From: Desulfobacterales bacterium
Lineage (GTDB): Bacteria > Desulfobacterota > Desulfobacteria > Desulfobacterales > JAFDCJ01
Assembly: GCA_030066155.1 (NCBI GenBank)
Contig: JASJCE010000016.1
Location: 1 to 45,915 of the forward strand
Length of the DNA stretch: 45,915 nucleotides
Reading direction: 5' to 3'
In this document: piece by piece, positions 15,377-22,882 of the stretch
Layout of the letters: each line of letters begins with the position of its first letter
Position numbering within the stretch: the first letter of the stretch is position 1
The notes under the pieces: generated by a model
Told to the model about the DNA's origin: nothing
Databases searched by the model: none
What the model saw: the letters and a program-made list of their open reading frames with translations, nothing else
Made by a program: the position numbers and the translations under genes

Positions 15377-15862
15377 GTGTCTTCATTTACGCATTTGGAC
15401 GATCAGGGGCGAGTCAGAATGGTCGACGTCACCGACAAAAAGCCCAGTGTACGGGTGGCCGTTGCCGGCTGCAGGGTGATGATGAAGCCGGAGACCTTGA
15501 ACATGATCAGCGATCAAAAAGTCAAAAAAGGAAATGTGCTGGAAACCGCCCGTATCGCCGGGATTATGGCGGCAAAGAGAACTTCCGAACTCATTCCGAT
15601 GTGTCATCCCCTGAATCTCACCCATATTCAGGTCGATTTCGAGCTTGATGAGACGATAAGCTGCATCGGCATTGAAGCTTCGGTGCGGACAATTGACCAG
15701 ACCGGTGTTGAAATGGAAGCCCTCACGGCCGTATCGGCGGCAGCCCTGACGATTTATGACATGTGCAAATCCTATGATCGGGAGATGACCATCACCGATA
15801 TTCAGCTTCTCGAAAAATCCGGCGGCAAAAGCGGAACCTACAAAAGAGGTGATACGGTTTGA
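15377..15862 (+). CDS. moaC: Cyclic pyranopterin monophosphate synthase MoaC
   Basis: MoaC completes the first step of molybdopterin synthesis after MoaA, forming cyclic pyranopterin monophosphate. The protein (about 161 residues, a normal length) contains the conserved MVDVTDKKPSVRVAVAG, RTSELIPMCHPLNLTHI, GVEMEALTAVSAAALTIYDM and the glycine-rich GGKSG tail. The start is read as GTG at 15377 because GAGGG stands about eight bases before it; a TTG at 15362 is possible but less likely. moaA is not in the window. Confidence 0.92.
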   Translation: MSSFTHLDDQGRVRMVDVTDKKPSVRVAVAGCRVMMKPETLNMISDQKVKKGNVLETARIAGIMAAKRTSELIPMCHPLNLTHIQVDFELDETISCIGIEASVRTIDQTGVEMEALTAVSAAALTIYDMCKSYDREMTITDIQLLEKSGGKSGTYKRGDTV

Positions 15863-15892
15863 TATTTCGCGGCAAATTGGGAGGATAAATTC

Positions 15893-15934
15893 GTGGCTAT
15901 AAATTTTTTTAAAAAAGGCTATTCTCAAAAATGA
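15893..15934 (+). CDS. Possible 13-residue leader peptide overlapping mltA
   Basis: A GTG with a strong GGGAGGATAAATTC ribosome binding site opens a short frame encoding MAINFFKKGYSQK, whose TGA overlaps the mltA ATG as ATGA. mltA itself has no comparable ribosome binding site, so reinitiation from this mini-frame could drive its translation. It could also be the remnant of an older mltA start, since a T7A6 run in it would allow slippage. No homologue is claimed. Confidence 0.3.
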   Translation: MAINFFKKGYSQK

Positions 15935-17148
15935 TTTTAAGAAGCAGAACGTATATTGCTCTCGCATTCGTCATTACCGGGTTGTTTGCGATATGGCTTT
16001 CCAGCTGCGTTCAGCCCACCAAACCGCCGGCTGAAAGCACGGTAATGGAGCGGGTTTCATCCGATTCCCTGCCCGTGTTCGTCGATGACATGAACTATGA
16101 CGGCCTCGAGCACGGCATCACCATGAGCCTGTCATATCTTGAGAAAATTCCGGTCGACCGCTTGTTTGTTTTTGGTGAGGAGACCTACACCACGGAGCAC
16201 CTGATCCGGTCGCTGCGGTTTTTTCTCGATTTTGTTCAAAACCGGCCGGATGCAGATCAGCTGAAACGATTTATCCGCTCCAACTATCTGGTGTACCGCT
16301 CCCTGGGCAGAGACGGCAACGGTGAAGTTTTGTATACCGGTTATTACGAGCCTCATCTGCGGGGCAGCCTGATACAGACCGAAGACTACCGCTACCCGAT
16401 TTACGCCCGACCGCATGATTTAATTCAGATCGACCTGTCGCTTTTCAAAGAAAAATACGCCGGCCAAACGATCATCGCCCGGTATTCTAATCATCAGGTA
16501 CTGCCCTACTACGATCGTAAAGAGATCGAATCGGACGGGGCTCTGAACGGCAGAGCGGAGGTGCTGGTTTGGGTCAGAGATCCCGTTGACGTCTTTTTTC
16601 TCCAAATTCAGGGATCCGGAAAGGTATATCTAGACAACGGCGATGTGTTGAACGTCCACTACCACACATCCAACGGGCGCCCGTACCGCAGCATTGGAAA
16701 GCTATTGATCGATCAGGGAAAAATATCAGTGGACGAAATGTCCATGCAGAAAATTCGCGAATATTTGAACACGCATCCGGATGAAATGATGGACGTCTTT
16801 AACTACAATCCCAGCTATGTTTTTTTTCAAATCGAGCCCGATGGGCCGCTGGGTAATATCAATGTCAAATTGACTCCGGGTCGTTCGATCGCGCTGGATC
16901 GTCGTATATTCCCCAAATCCGCGCTTTGCTTTATTGAAGCCGAAAAACCGGTCATTGACGGCTTTGGCAATATTCAAGCGTGGCAGCGTTTCAGCCGTTT
17001 TGCTCTGAATCAGGATACCGGCGGTGCCATCCGGGGTCCGGGACGTGCGGATATTTTCTGGGGAAACGGTCCCTACGCTGAAATCGCCGCCGGGCATCTC
17101 AAGCATCGGGGATTTTTATACTTTTTGATTCTAAAACCGGTATCTTGA
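15931..17148 (+). CDS. mltA: Membrane-bound lytic murein transglycosylase MltA
   Basis: MltA cleaves peptidoglycan glycan strands to 1,6-anhydromuropeptides at the inner face of the outer membrane. The 405-residue protein begins with a lipoprotein signal peptide (ALAFVITGLFAIWLSSC, lipidated Cys26), has the MltA domain (RDPVDVFFLQIQGSGKVYL about 207-225) and ends in the 3D domain DTGGAIRGPGRADIFWGNG, with Asp362 and Asp374 as catalytic-type aspartates. The length is normal. It follows moaC by 68 bases on the same strand, with a mini-frame in between. It is followed by a long non-coding region containing a repeat element. Confidence 0.92.
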   Translation: MILRSRTYIALAFVITGLFAIWLSSCVQPTKPPAESTVMERVSSDSLPVFVDDMNYDGLEHGITMSLSYLEKIPVDRLFVFGEETYTTEHLIRSLRFFLDFVQNRPDADQLKRFIRSNYLVYRSLGRDGNGEVLYTGYYEPHLRGSLIQTEDYRYPIYARPHDLIQIDLSLFKEKYAGQTIIARYSNHQVLPYYDRKEIESDGALNGRAEVLVWVRDPVDVFFLQIQGSGKVYLDNGDVLNVHYHTSNGRPYRSIGKLLIDQGKISVDEMSMQKIREYLNTHPDEMMDVFNYNPSYVFFQIEPDGPLGNINVKLTPGRSIALDRRIFPKSALCFIEAEKPVIDGFGNIQAWQRFSRFALNQDTGGAIRGPGRADIFWGNGPYAEIAAGHLKHRGFLYFLILKPVS

Positions 17149-17410
17149 ACCCCTCCGACAGGCAGGGCCTCGTCATTTAAACAGATAATTGCTTGGAATA
17201 AATAGAGTGACTCGCTTATCAAAATCATGAAAATTCCAAATCAGTTAGAGTTGACTTTGACGTTTCCCTGTTCCGACGGGGGGGTTTACCTTGACACAAT
17301 CACGCGAAACAAGTAAATAGAGCCTTTTTGGCTGAGGCCCGAAATGGCGTTTTTCTGTTGTCGGAAACGGATGAAACGGTTTAGTTTGTCAGCAGTATCA
17401 GCGCCACACG

Positions 17411-17776
17411 AGCGTCGCCTCTGGCCAAAAAAACGGCCGGTCTGATCAAATAAAAAACTGTAGAATTTTAATGAAAAAGAGGAATGGATTCTGATTTTAG
17501 AAAAAATAATTGGACAGGACCCGCCTGCCATGCGAGAAAAACCGACCCATAGAACAACTATACACCTATGTCTCAGTCTCGCAAAAAATTAGGCAATGCG
17601 TAAAGGCATGAGCGGGCAGGTCAACAGGATCATTAGGATAACGCGGCCTTCGGCCGAAAGGCCCCTCGCCGCAGGCGAAAAAATGTCCTGATAATCCCTT
17701 AAATCCTGTCTAAATAAAAATAATTAAAATCGAATCCATTCCACATCCCTTCATTTATTTGAAGTTTCTCACGAGG
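17411..17776 (+). repeat. Palindromic intergenic element, copy A (interrupted)
   Basis: The layout is: hairpin core TGGCC-loop-GGCCG (17421-17440), inverted 11-mers GGAATGGATTC (17481-17491) and GAATCCATTCC (17732-17742), inner inverted ACAGGATCATTAGGATAA and TTATC-type arms, a 41-base double-hairpin centre (17643-17683) identical to copy B, and the end GAAGTTTCTCACGAGG. It differs from copy B mainly by an extra 102 bases (17520-17621). Confidence 0.85.
17520..17621. other. 102-base insertion inside repeat element copy A
   Basis: Compared with copy B, about 102 extra bases interrupt the left arm. The segment begins with CCTGCCATGC and ends with an imperfect inverse (GCAT, then GGGCAGG), so it looks like a small hairpin-ended unit that moved into the element. 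No coding potential is seen, and the boundaries are uncertain by a few bases. Confidence 0.55.
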
Positions 17777-17845
17777 GGTTGGCTTCAACGTAGATATGTC
17801 GTGATTGTATATCTGATTTTTATAATATCTTGAAGGATGTGACAT

Positions 17846-18286
17846 ATGTTTGGCATCGGCATGCCGGAAATGCTTTTGCTCCTGGCCATTGCACTGGTTG
17901 TCATCGGTCCCAAAAAATTGCCGGATCTGGCTAAATCGCTGGGACGCGCAATGCGGGAATTCAAAAAAGCCACCAATGAACTAAAAGATACCATGCAAAT
18001 TGACAGCGAGCTGGCGGATGTAAAAAAAGCCTTTAACGACATCGGTGATGACGTGAAGGAAACGATTGATCCGAAAATCGAACCGCAAAAAAAATCGGAT
18101 AATCAAATAGAACCTGAGATATCGGAATCAGAACAGAAAGAAAATAATGATTTCAACAATTTGAAAAATTTAAAACAGGCTTTCGACGACATGGATACCG
18201 CCTCCGAACCGACTGACACGGACGAGATCGATAGGGTCGACCCGGAACCCAGGGAAAAGGAAAAAGGACCTGACAACAATGCTTGA
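17846..18286 (+). CDS. Twin-arginine translocase subunit TatA/TatB
   Basis: This is a small inner-membrane component of the Tat export system, which moves folded cofactor-containing proteins. The 146-residue protein has one N-terminal membrane helix (PEMLLLLAIALVVIGP), the hinge KKLPDLAKSLGRAMREFKKA and a long acidic, charged tail (about 60-146). The tail length and the position directly before tatC point to the TatB type, but single TatA/B proteins look alike. The start is supported by GAAGGATGTGAC. It overlaps tatC by eight bases. Confidence 0.88.
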   Translation: MFGIGMPEMLLLLAIALVVIGPKKLPDLAKSLGRAMREFKKATNELKDTMQIDSELADVKKAFNDIGDDVKETIDPKIEPQKKSDNQIEPEISESEQKENNDFNNLKNLKQAFDDMDTASEPTDTDEIDRVDPEPREKEKGPDNNA

Positions 18287-19034
18287 GGATGAAAAACTCC
18301 CCTTTACATCGCACCTGGAAGAGCTGCGCAAGCGACTCATCACGGTATTTATTGCCATTGGTGTCGGTTTTGTGGTGGCCTTCGGGTTCAAGGAGCGATT
18401 GTTCAAAATTCTGGTCCAGCCGCTGATCGAGGTCATGAAGGAGGGTGAAACTCTCATCTACACCGGGCTTCCCGAAGCTTTTTTCACCTACCTCAAGGTT
18501 GCTTTCCTTACCGGGTTGATTGTGGCCAGTCCCATAATCCTGTATCAATTCTGGATGTTCGTGGCGCCGGGTTTGTATAAAAATGAACGGCGTTTGATGA
18601 TGCCGATTGTACTGCTCTCGTCCTTTTTTTTTATTGGCGGTGCACTTTTCGGATATTTCATCGTGTTTCCCTGGGGATTCAAGTTCTTTCTGGGTTTCGC
18701 CACCGACACCATCAGGCCCCTGCCATCCATGAAAGAATATTTCGGTTTTTCGGCCAAGCTTTTACTCGCGTTCGGTCTGGTGTTCGAACTTCCGCTGGTA
18801 CTGACCTTTCTGGCCAAGCTGGGTATCGTTTCGGTTGAATTCTTGAAAAAGAACCGGAAATACGCCCTGCTGCTGTTTTTTGCAGGCGCCGCCATCTTAA
18901 CGCCGCCGGATGTCATTACCCAGGTCATGATGGCCCTACCGCTAATGGTCCTCTATGAAATCAGCATCATCGGCGCCAGAATATTCGGCAAGAAGAAAGA
19001 AACCCGCAAAGAGGCGGAGCCGGAAGCCGGGTAG
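18279..19034 (+). CDS. tatC: Twin-arginine translocase subunit TatC
   Basis: TatC is the polytopic membrane subunit that recognises twin-arginine signal peptides. The 251-residue protein starts with the conserved cytoplasmic motif PFTSHLEELRKRLI and has six membrane segments; FKFFLGFATDTIRPLPSMKEYF lies between segments III and IV. The C-terminus is short and basic. The start overlaps the preceding tatA/B gene by eight bases, so the two are coupled. Molybdo- and tungsto-enzymes of the periplasm are typical Tat cargo in this lineage. Confidence 0.93.
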   Translation: MLEDEKLPFTSHLEELRKRLITVFIAIGVGFVVAFGFKERLFKILVQPLIEVMKEGETLIYTGLPEAFFTYLKVAFLTGLIVASPIILYQFWMFVAPGLYKNERRLMMPIVLLSSFFFIGGALFGYFIVFPWGFKFFLGFATDTIRPLPSMKEYFGFSAKLLLAFGLVFELPLVLTFLAKLGIVSVEFLKKNRKYALLLFFAGAAILTPPDVITQVMMALPLMVLYEISIIGARIFGKKKETRKEAEPEAG

Positions 19035-19375
19035 ACAATGGATCCTGGCTAAATTCATTTGGCGCTATCCCACCACGAAAATCACGAATGACAGTTGGAA
19101 AATACTATTTTTCTGTAAACTTTTCTGTATACTCATTCGTCGCTATTATTATTGATTTTGCTGAACTTCCGCCGGTATTTCAAAATCAGCCTGAGGATAA
19201 AATAAAACAAAGTAATTTTAAATACTTATATGACAAAATAATGTCGATTTTGTCATTGACACATTTGGGCTAAAATGATAATGTCGGCCTCTTAAATGCA
19301 TGACCCAGATAAGTTAACGCTCTTAAAAATCCAGGGAGCTAAAAAATATTTTAACCAAGGAGGGGCAAGAAAAAC
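19035..19375. other. Leader region of the cytochrome gene
   Basis: No gene is visible in these 341 A+T-rich bases. A TTGACA (19256-19261) within the palindrome TGTCATTGACA is followed at 15 bases by GATAAT (19277-19282); the spacer is short, so this is only a candidate promoter for the cytochrome. AAGGAGGGG precedes the cytochrome start. Confidence 0.45.
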
Positions 19376-19864
19376 ATGACAAAAAAGCATCTGATTACCG
19401 CGTTGATTTTGGGAGTTGCTATCTTATTTGTTAGTGCAGGCATTTATGCGGCATCCGTACCGGACGTGATTCCACTGAATGATCCGGCCTATGAGAAGCA
19501 TAAAAAAGGGATTGTTCAGTTCGAACACAAAAAACACTGGGATGATTACTCCAAACAGTATCCGGATTTATATCCCAGCAAATGCGGCGTATGCCATCAC
19601 GATGAAAACGGCAAACCGCTAACGGAATTAAAAGACGGGGATGATGTCCAAAAATGCATCGAATGCCACAAAATCCCGAGTGAAGCTCCCAAAGGCAAAA
19701 AGGCCAAGAAAAAGCTTTCCAAAAAGGAAAAAATAGCGCAATACCACGCCGAAGCACTTCATGCAAACTGCAGGGACTGTCACAAAAAATTCAATAAGAA
19801 GTATAAGCCCAAAAAAGCACCGACAACCTGTGCCAAGTGCCATCCGAAAACGAAGAAAAAATAA
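19376..19864 (+). CDS. Periplasmic tetraheme cytochrome c3 family protein
   Basis: This is a small periplasmic electron carrier, in sulfate reducers typically linking hydrogenases or formate dehydrogenases to membrane quinone/dsr electron transfer complexes. The 162-residue precursor has a signal peptide (LITALILGVAILFVSAGIYA) and four CxxCH heme sites: C70-H74, C94-H98, C132-H136 and C152-H156. Additional histidines (H51, H54, H75, H124, H129) can supply distal ligands as in class III cytochromes. It is very lysine-rich, with a basic insertion (about 106-119) between hemes 2 and 3 and a basic C-terminus. It is a single gene with a strong ribosome binding site and a clear terminator. Confidence 0.9.
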   Translation: MTKKHLITALILGVAILFVSAGIYAASVPDVIPLNDPAYEKHKKGIVQFEHKKHWDDYSKQYPDLYPSKCGVCHHDENGKPLTELKDGDDVQKCIECHKIPSEAPKGKKAKKKLSKKEKIAQYHAEALHANCRDCHKKFNKKYKPKKAPTTCAKCHPKTKKK

Positions 19865-19898
19865 AATAGCAGGCGTCGGTTTCGGCGAATAAAAAATC

Positions 19899-19937
19899 AA
19901 AAGGGGTCGTCATCATGAAGATGATTACCCCTTTTTT
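19899..19937 (+). terminator. Rho-independent terminator after cytochrome c3
   Basis: AAAAGGGGT (19899-19907) pairs with ACCCCTTTT (19927-19935) over an inner TCATC/GATGA stem, and a T run follows. The matching A run on the other side makes it potentially bidirectional, which suits the minus-strand dsr-methyltransferase gene that ends 140 bases away. Confidence 0.88.
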
Positions 19938-20076
19938 CTTTGCAGGGTTTAAGCGACTGGACAGCAGATGTCACCCCTCTGGGGTATTCCCAAGCCCGGC
20001 TCTTTAAGACAAGATCTTTTAATATTCGTGAAGATTCGTGTCCATTCGTGGCCAATTAACGTAAATGAAGCCATGA

Positions 20077-20919
20077 TCAACCGCTTTTCCGTAAAACCAC
20101 CCCCGACCATCCCAGCTCGCCGGCGGCCCACCGCTTTTGAAACTGTGCTTCTCGATAACAATTGATCAAGTCCTCACGCTCGTGATCCCGGATACCGGAT
20201 AGCACCAAAAAACCGCCTGCCTCTGTTATTTCTCTTATTTTATATCGCATTCGCTTCAACGTCGGATAGCGAAGGTTGGCCAGTATAATTGAATATTGCC
20301 CCGAGATATCATCAAATGATTGTCCGGAAATAACAATCCGATTTCCGAGTCCGTTGATGTTTACATTCCCGGCAGCCTCGGCCCGGGCGCAGGCATCGAT
20401 ATCGACGCCCAACCCCGTTTTACATCCACCAAGGACAGCGCTGATGAGCAATACTCCCGATCCGGTTCCGATATCCAGAACCGTTGGGGCGTCTCCAGCG
20501 GTTAAAGCGGTATTGTCAAATAGCACGAAATCAATACCTTCAATCGCCAGACGGGTGGTCGGATGATTGCCCGCGCCGAAAGCGGCGCCGGACTGGATCC
20601 GAACGACCACGTCACCCGGAGCAGAATGTGCCTGAAACCCGGGCGGTTGCAGCACGAAATGCTTGGAAATGCGAACTGGTTTTGCAAAAGACCGCTCCAG
20701 AAATGTACTGCCGTATTCGTAGGTATAGGTCAGATCGCCCGACGTAACCAAATCCCTGATAACCGATTTAATTTGCTTTCGGTTTAAACCAAAACCATCC
20801 CCCAATATCTTCTCAAGAACAGGTGGTGTAATCCGGGTCCGGGACTCAGCAACAGTTCGAAGCGCATAATCCCGTATGGCCGCAACATCGTGCGCAAAAT
20901 CTATGGAATCTAGTTTCAT
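20077..20919 (-). CDS. PrmA-type methyltransferase with an N-terminal DsrD-like winged helix
   Basis: This is an S-adenosylmethionine-dependent methyltransferase of the ribosomal protein L11/ETF-beta lysine methyltransferase family, 280 residues. The catalytic half has GAAFGAGNHPTTRL (111-124), the SAM motif VLDIGTGSG (147-155) and ILANLRYPTL in the place of the substrate motif. Residues about 15-78 form a winged helix, and its end (RKQIKSVIRDLVTSGDLTY, then GSTFLER) resembles the matching part of DsrD encoded two genes upstream. The start overlaps the dsrN stop as ATGA, so it is translated with the dsr cluster. Its substrate is unknown; a dsr-linked protein is a reasonable guess rather than L11 itself. 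Confidence 0.82.
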   Translation of the reverse strand: MKLDSIDFAHDVAAIRDYALRTVAESRTRITPPVLEKILGDGFGLNRKQIKSVIRDLVTSGDLTYTYEYGSTFLERSFAKPVRISKHFVLQPPGFQAHSAPGDVVVRIQSGAAFGAGNHPTTRLAIEGIDFVLFDNTALTAGDAPTVLDIGTGSGVLLISAVLGGCKTGLGVDIDACARAEAAGNVNINGLGNRIVISGQSFDDISGQYSIILANLRYPTLKRMRYKIREITEAGGFLVLSGIRDHEREDLINCYREAQFQKRWAAGELGWSGVVLRKSG

Positions 20920-22544
20920 TTCCTATTATATTTGATTGCATTGCGGACGAGGGCAGGCGCCCAACCGGGAGTGCCGAGGGCATGTATATGGGTATAGGTT
21001 GCCAGAACATTTTTATACAGAATGCCGTCCCGGTCGGATTCAATTCCAGCACCCCGCTTCATGCGAAAGACCAGCTGACTTCGGTTTCCGTCCCATTGCG
21101 ACACCCGTGAATAGTGAAATTCATGTCCCCTGATTTCAGTCCCAACCTCATAATAGGGATTTTCCACGGCAACTTCGACAATGGTGTATCCATGTCCCTG
21201 GGGCCGTTTGTAAAAATCAAATGTCACGGGAAGAATACCGACCATGGGATAGGATCGGTTGTCCAGCACCAGCTGCTCCCCGAGATACATCAGGCCGCCG
21301 CACTCGGCATAAATCGGAAAACCGTTCTCTGCCAGGGATTTGAGTTGAGAATTGAACTTTTTATTGAGTGCCAGCTTTTCGGCGTGTGTCTCCGGGAAGC
21401 CGCCGCCGATGTAAAGTGCGTCCAAATTCGGCAGAGCAGCGTCTTTCAGCGGGCTGACATAAACAATTTCAGCACCCTGTTTGGCAAGTGCATCAATATT
21501 TTCAGGATAATAAAACTGAAACGCCGAATCTCGGATTATACCAACTCTAACCTTAGGCTTTTCGATACTGGATGCCGGATGCTGGATGCTGGATGCTGGA
21601 TGCTCGATACTGGATGCTCGATGCTCGATGCTCGATGCTGGATGCTCGATACTGGATGCTGGATGCTGGATACTCGATGCTGGATTCTGGATGATGGATT
21701 CCGGATCGCGGATAGAAACAGTTTGTTTTAGGTCATCGTTCTCCGCATCCCGATTTTCGGATGCTGCGGCCTCGATCTCAAATTCCGACTTCCGCATTCC
21801 GACTTCCGACTTCTCTTTTCTGCCCCCTGTCTCCAACTCGGGCGCGTTCGCGGCGATGGTCATCAGTGCATCAAAGTCAATGTGCTGTTCGGCAATCCGG
21901 GTGATGGCCTCGATTGAACTGTTGGCCCAGTCGTGCTCGGGTGTCGGTACCAGGCCCAAATGACGCTCGGGAAAATGCTGCTCGCTCAGTTTCGGAACTG
22001 CGCCGATAACCGGCATAGAGCAATAGTGCTCGATGCTGTCACGCAGTTTCTTTTCATGCCGGCTGTTGGCCACCCGGTTCAAAATGACGCCATTTATCAT
22101 CACATCCGAATCAAATTGTGAACACCCCGCCACTACGGCTGCCATGGTCCGGGTAATTTTGGTGCAGTCGACGCATAACACGACCGGACACCGGATCAAT
22201 TTGGCCAGCTCGGCCGTGCTGGTGCTGCCTTCAAGATCGATGCCGTCGTATAAACCGCGGTTGCCTTCAATCACGGAAATGTCGCTATCAATTGAATGGG
22301 TTAGAAATGATTGCAGATTATCGGATTGACTCAACAGGAAGGAATCCAGATTATAGCAGGGCCGGCCGGCCGCAAGGGCCAACCAGCCTGCATCGATGTA
22401 ATCCGGACCTTTTTTGAAAGCCGCAACGGTTTTGCCGCGCCGGCTTAATGCAGCGATGATTCCAATCGATAAAATGGTCTTTCCCGATCCGCCCCGCAGA
22501 GCGGCGATAATGATTCTGGGAAATTCCGTTCCATCTGACTGCAT
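20916..22544 (-). CDS. dsrN: Siroheme amidase DsrN (cobyrinate a,c-diamide synthase family) with repeat insert
   Basis: DsrN amidates siroheme, the prosthetic group of dissimilatory sulfite reductase, using glutamine and ATP. The 542-residue protein has an N-terminal P-loop synthetase domain (ALRGGSGKT, 15-23; KKGPDYIDAGW) and a C-terminal class I glutamine amidotransferase-like domain with Cys415 in YAECGGLMYLG and HEFHYS. Between them, about residues 240-330, lies a foreign-looking linker made of translated 7-base repeats (SSIEHPA units). Without it the length would be near 450, normal for CobB/CbiA. The gene follows dsrD and is coupled to the methyltransferase gene. The context after dsrABD favours DsrN over a cobalamin enzyme. 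Confidence 0.88.
   Translation of the reverse strand: MQSDGTEFPRIIIAALRGGSGKTILSIGIIAALSRRGKTVAAFKKGPDYIDAGWLALAAGRPCYNLDSFLLSQSDNLQSFLTHSIDSDISVIEGNRGLYDGIDLEGSTSTAELAKLIRCPVVLCVDCTKITRTMAAVVAGCSQFDSDVMINGVILNRVANSRHEKKLRDSIEHYCSMPVIGAVPKLSEQHFPERHLGLVPTPEHDWANSSIEAITRIAEQHIDFDALMTIAANAPELETGGRKEKSEVGMRKSEFEIEAAASENRDAENDDLKQTVSIRDPESIIQNPASSIQHPASSIEHPASSIEHRASSIEHPASSIQHPASSIEKPKVRVGIIRDSAFQFYYPENIDALAKQGAEIVYVSPLKDAALPNLDALYIGGGFPETHAEKLALNKKFNSQLKSLAENGFPIYAECGGLMYLGEQLVLDNRSYPMVGILPVTFDFYKRPQGHGYTIVEVAVENPYYEVGTEIRGHEFHYSRVSQWDGNRSQLVFRMKRGAGIESDRDGILYKNVLATYTHIHALGTPGWAPALVRNAIKYNRK
21562..21715. repeat. Heptamer tract, consensus T(G/C)GATGC, 22 units inside dsrN
   Basis: Twenty-two consecutive 7-base units without a break (154 bases) encode residues about 277-328 of DsrN on the minus strand. 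Because 3 x 7 = 21, the protein shows a 7-residue repeat (SSIEHPA, SSIQHPA). It is the longest tract in the window. Confidence 0.95.
21781..21815. repeat. Heptamer tract, consensus ACTTCCG, 5 units inside dsrN
   Basis: Five 7-base units (ACTTCCG and CATTCCG variants) encode a short charged piece of the DsrN linker, about residues 244-255. Confidence 0.8.
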
Positions 22545-22579
22545 TGATTAAAGATCAAAATAAAACAAGCAAAAAGCGA

Positions 22580-22819
22580 CTATTCTTCGTGCTCGGCGGC
22601 CGACTGTTTACCGACGCCTTTCAGGCCGTACAATGACGTACTGCCGCTGGACCAGTATTCGAGCACTTCTTCGGTTACCAGCTGATTGATCAGCTTTTTG
22701 GCTTGCCGGGGTTTCATGTCGAGGATTTTGGCCAGGTCGTTAAAATAGAATTTGGACTTGGATTTTGATTTTTTTTGCAATCCTGCGACAATTTTCTCTT
22801 TTGCTTCCTCGTAATCCAT
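22580..22819 (-). CDS. dsrD: Dissimilatory sulfite reductase-associated protein DsrD
   Basis: DsrD is a small winged-helix protein reported to stimulate sulfite reduction by DsrAB. The 79-residue product (MDYEEAKEKIVAGLQKK...) has the expected length and the motif RQAKKLINQLVTEEVLEY followed by SSGSTSLYGLKG. The start at 22819 has a good GGAGAGG ribosome binding site; an upstream in-frame ATG was rejected because it would reach back to the dsrB stop. It sits 63 bases after dsrB and 35 before dsrN on the same strand. Confidence 0.95.
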   Translation of the reverse strand: MDYEEAKEKIVAGLQKKSKSKSKFYFNDLAKILDMKPRQAKKLINQLVTEEVLEYWSSGSTSLYGLKGVGKQSAAEHEE

Positions 22820-22882
22820 ATTTAACCTCTCCAAAATGAAATAAGGGAGCCCAATAAGAGCTCCCTGTACTGTTTGAGGCAC

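Larger units (their letters stand above)
17149..17845. other. 697-base non-coding region with a repeat element
   Basis: No gene is visible. Shortly after mltA, CCCCTCCGACAGG (near 17151) has an imperfect inverted partner near 17267-17288. From 17411 to 17776 lies a palindromic repeat element that also occurs upstream of glgB. A TATAAT at 17821-17826 with a weak -35 is a possible promoter for the Tat genes. A minus-strand open frame here is only repeat sequence. Confidence 0.7.

Noticed and set aside
17286-17531. 81-codon minus-strand frame between mltA and the Tat genes
   Set aside because: Its residues come from the repeat element (hairpin core and palindrome arm), and it lacks a ribosome binding site.
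21586-21963. Plus-strand frame with a strongly repetitive product inside dsrN
   Set aside because: It is the heptamer tract read on the opposite strand; the dsrN frame is clearly the coding one.
20916-22544. Cobalamin-pathway CobB/CbiA instead of DsrN
   Set aside because: Sequence alone fits the whole family, but the position directly after dsrA-dsrB-dsrD and the absence of other cobalamin genes favour siroheme amidation.
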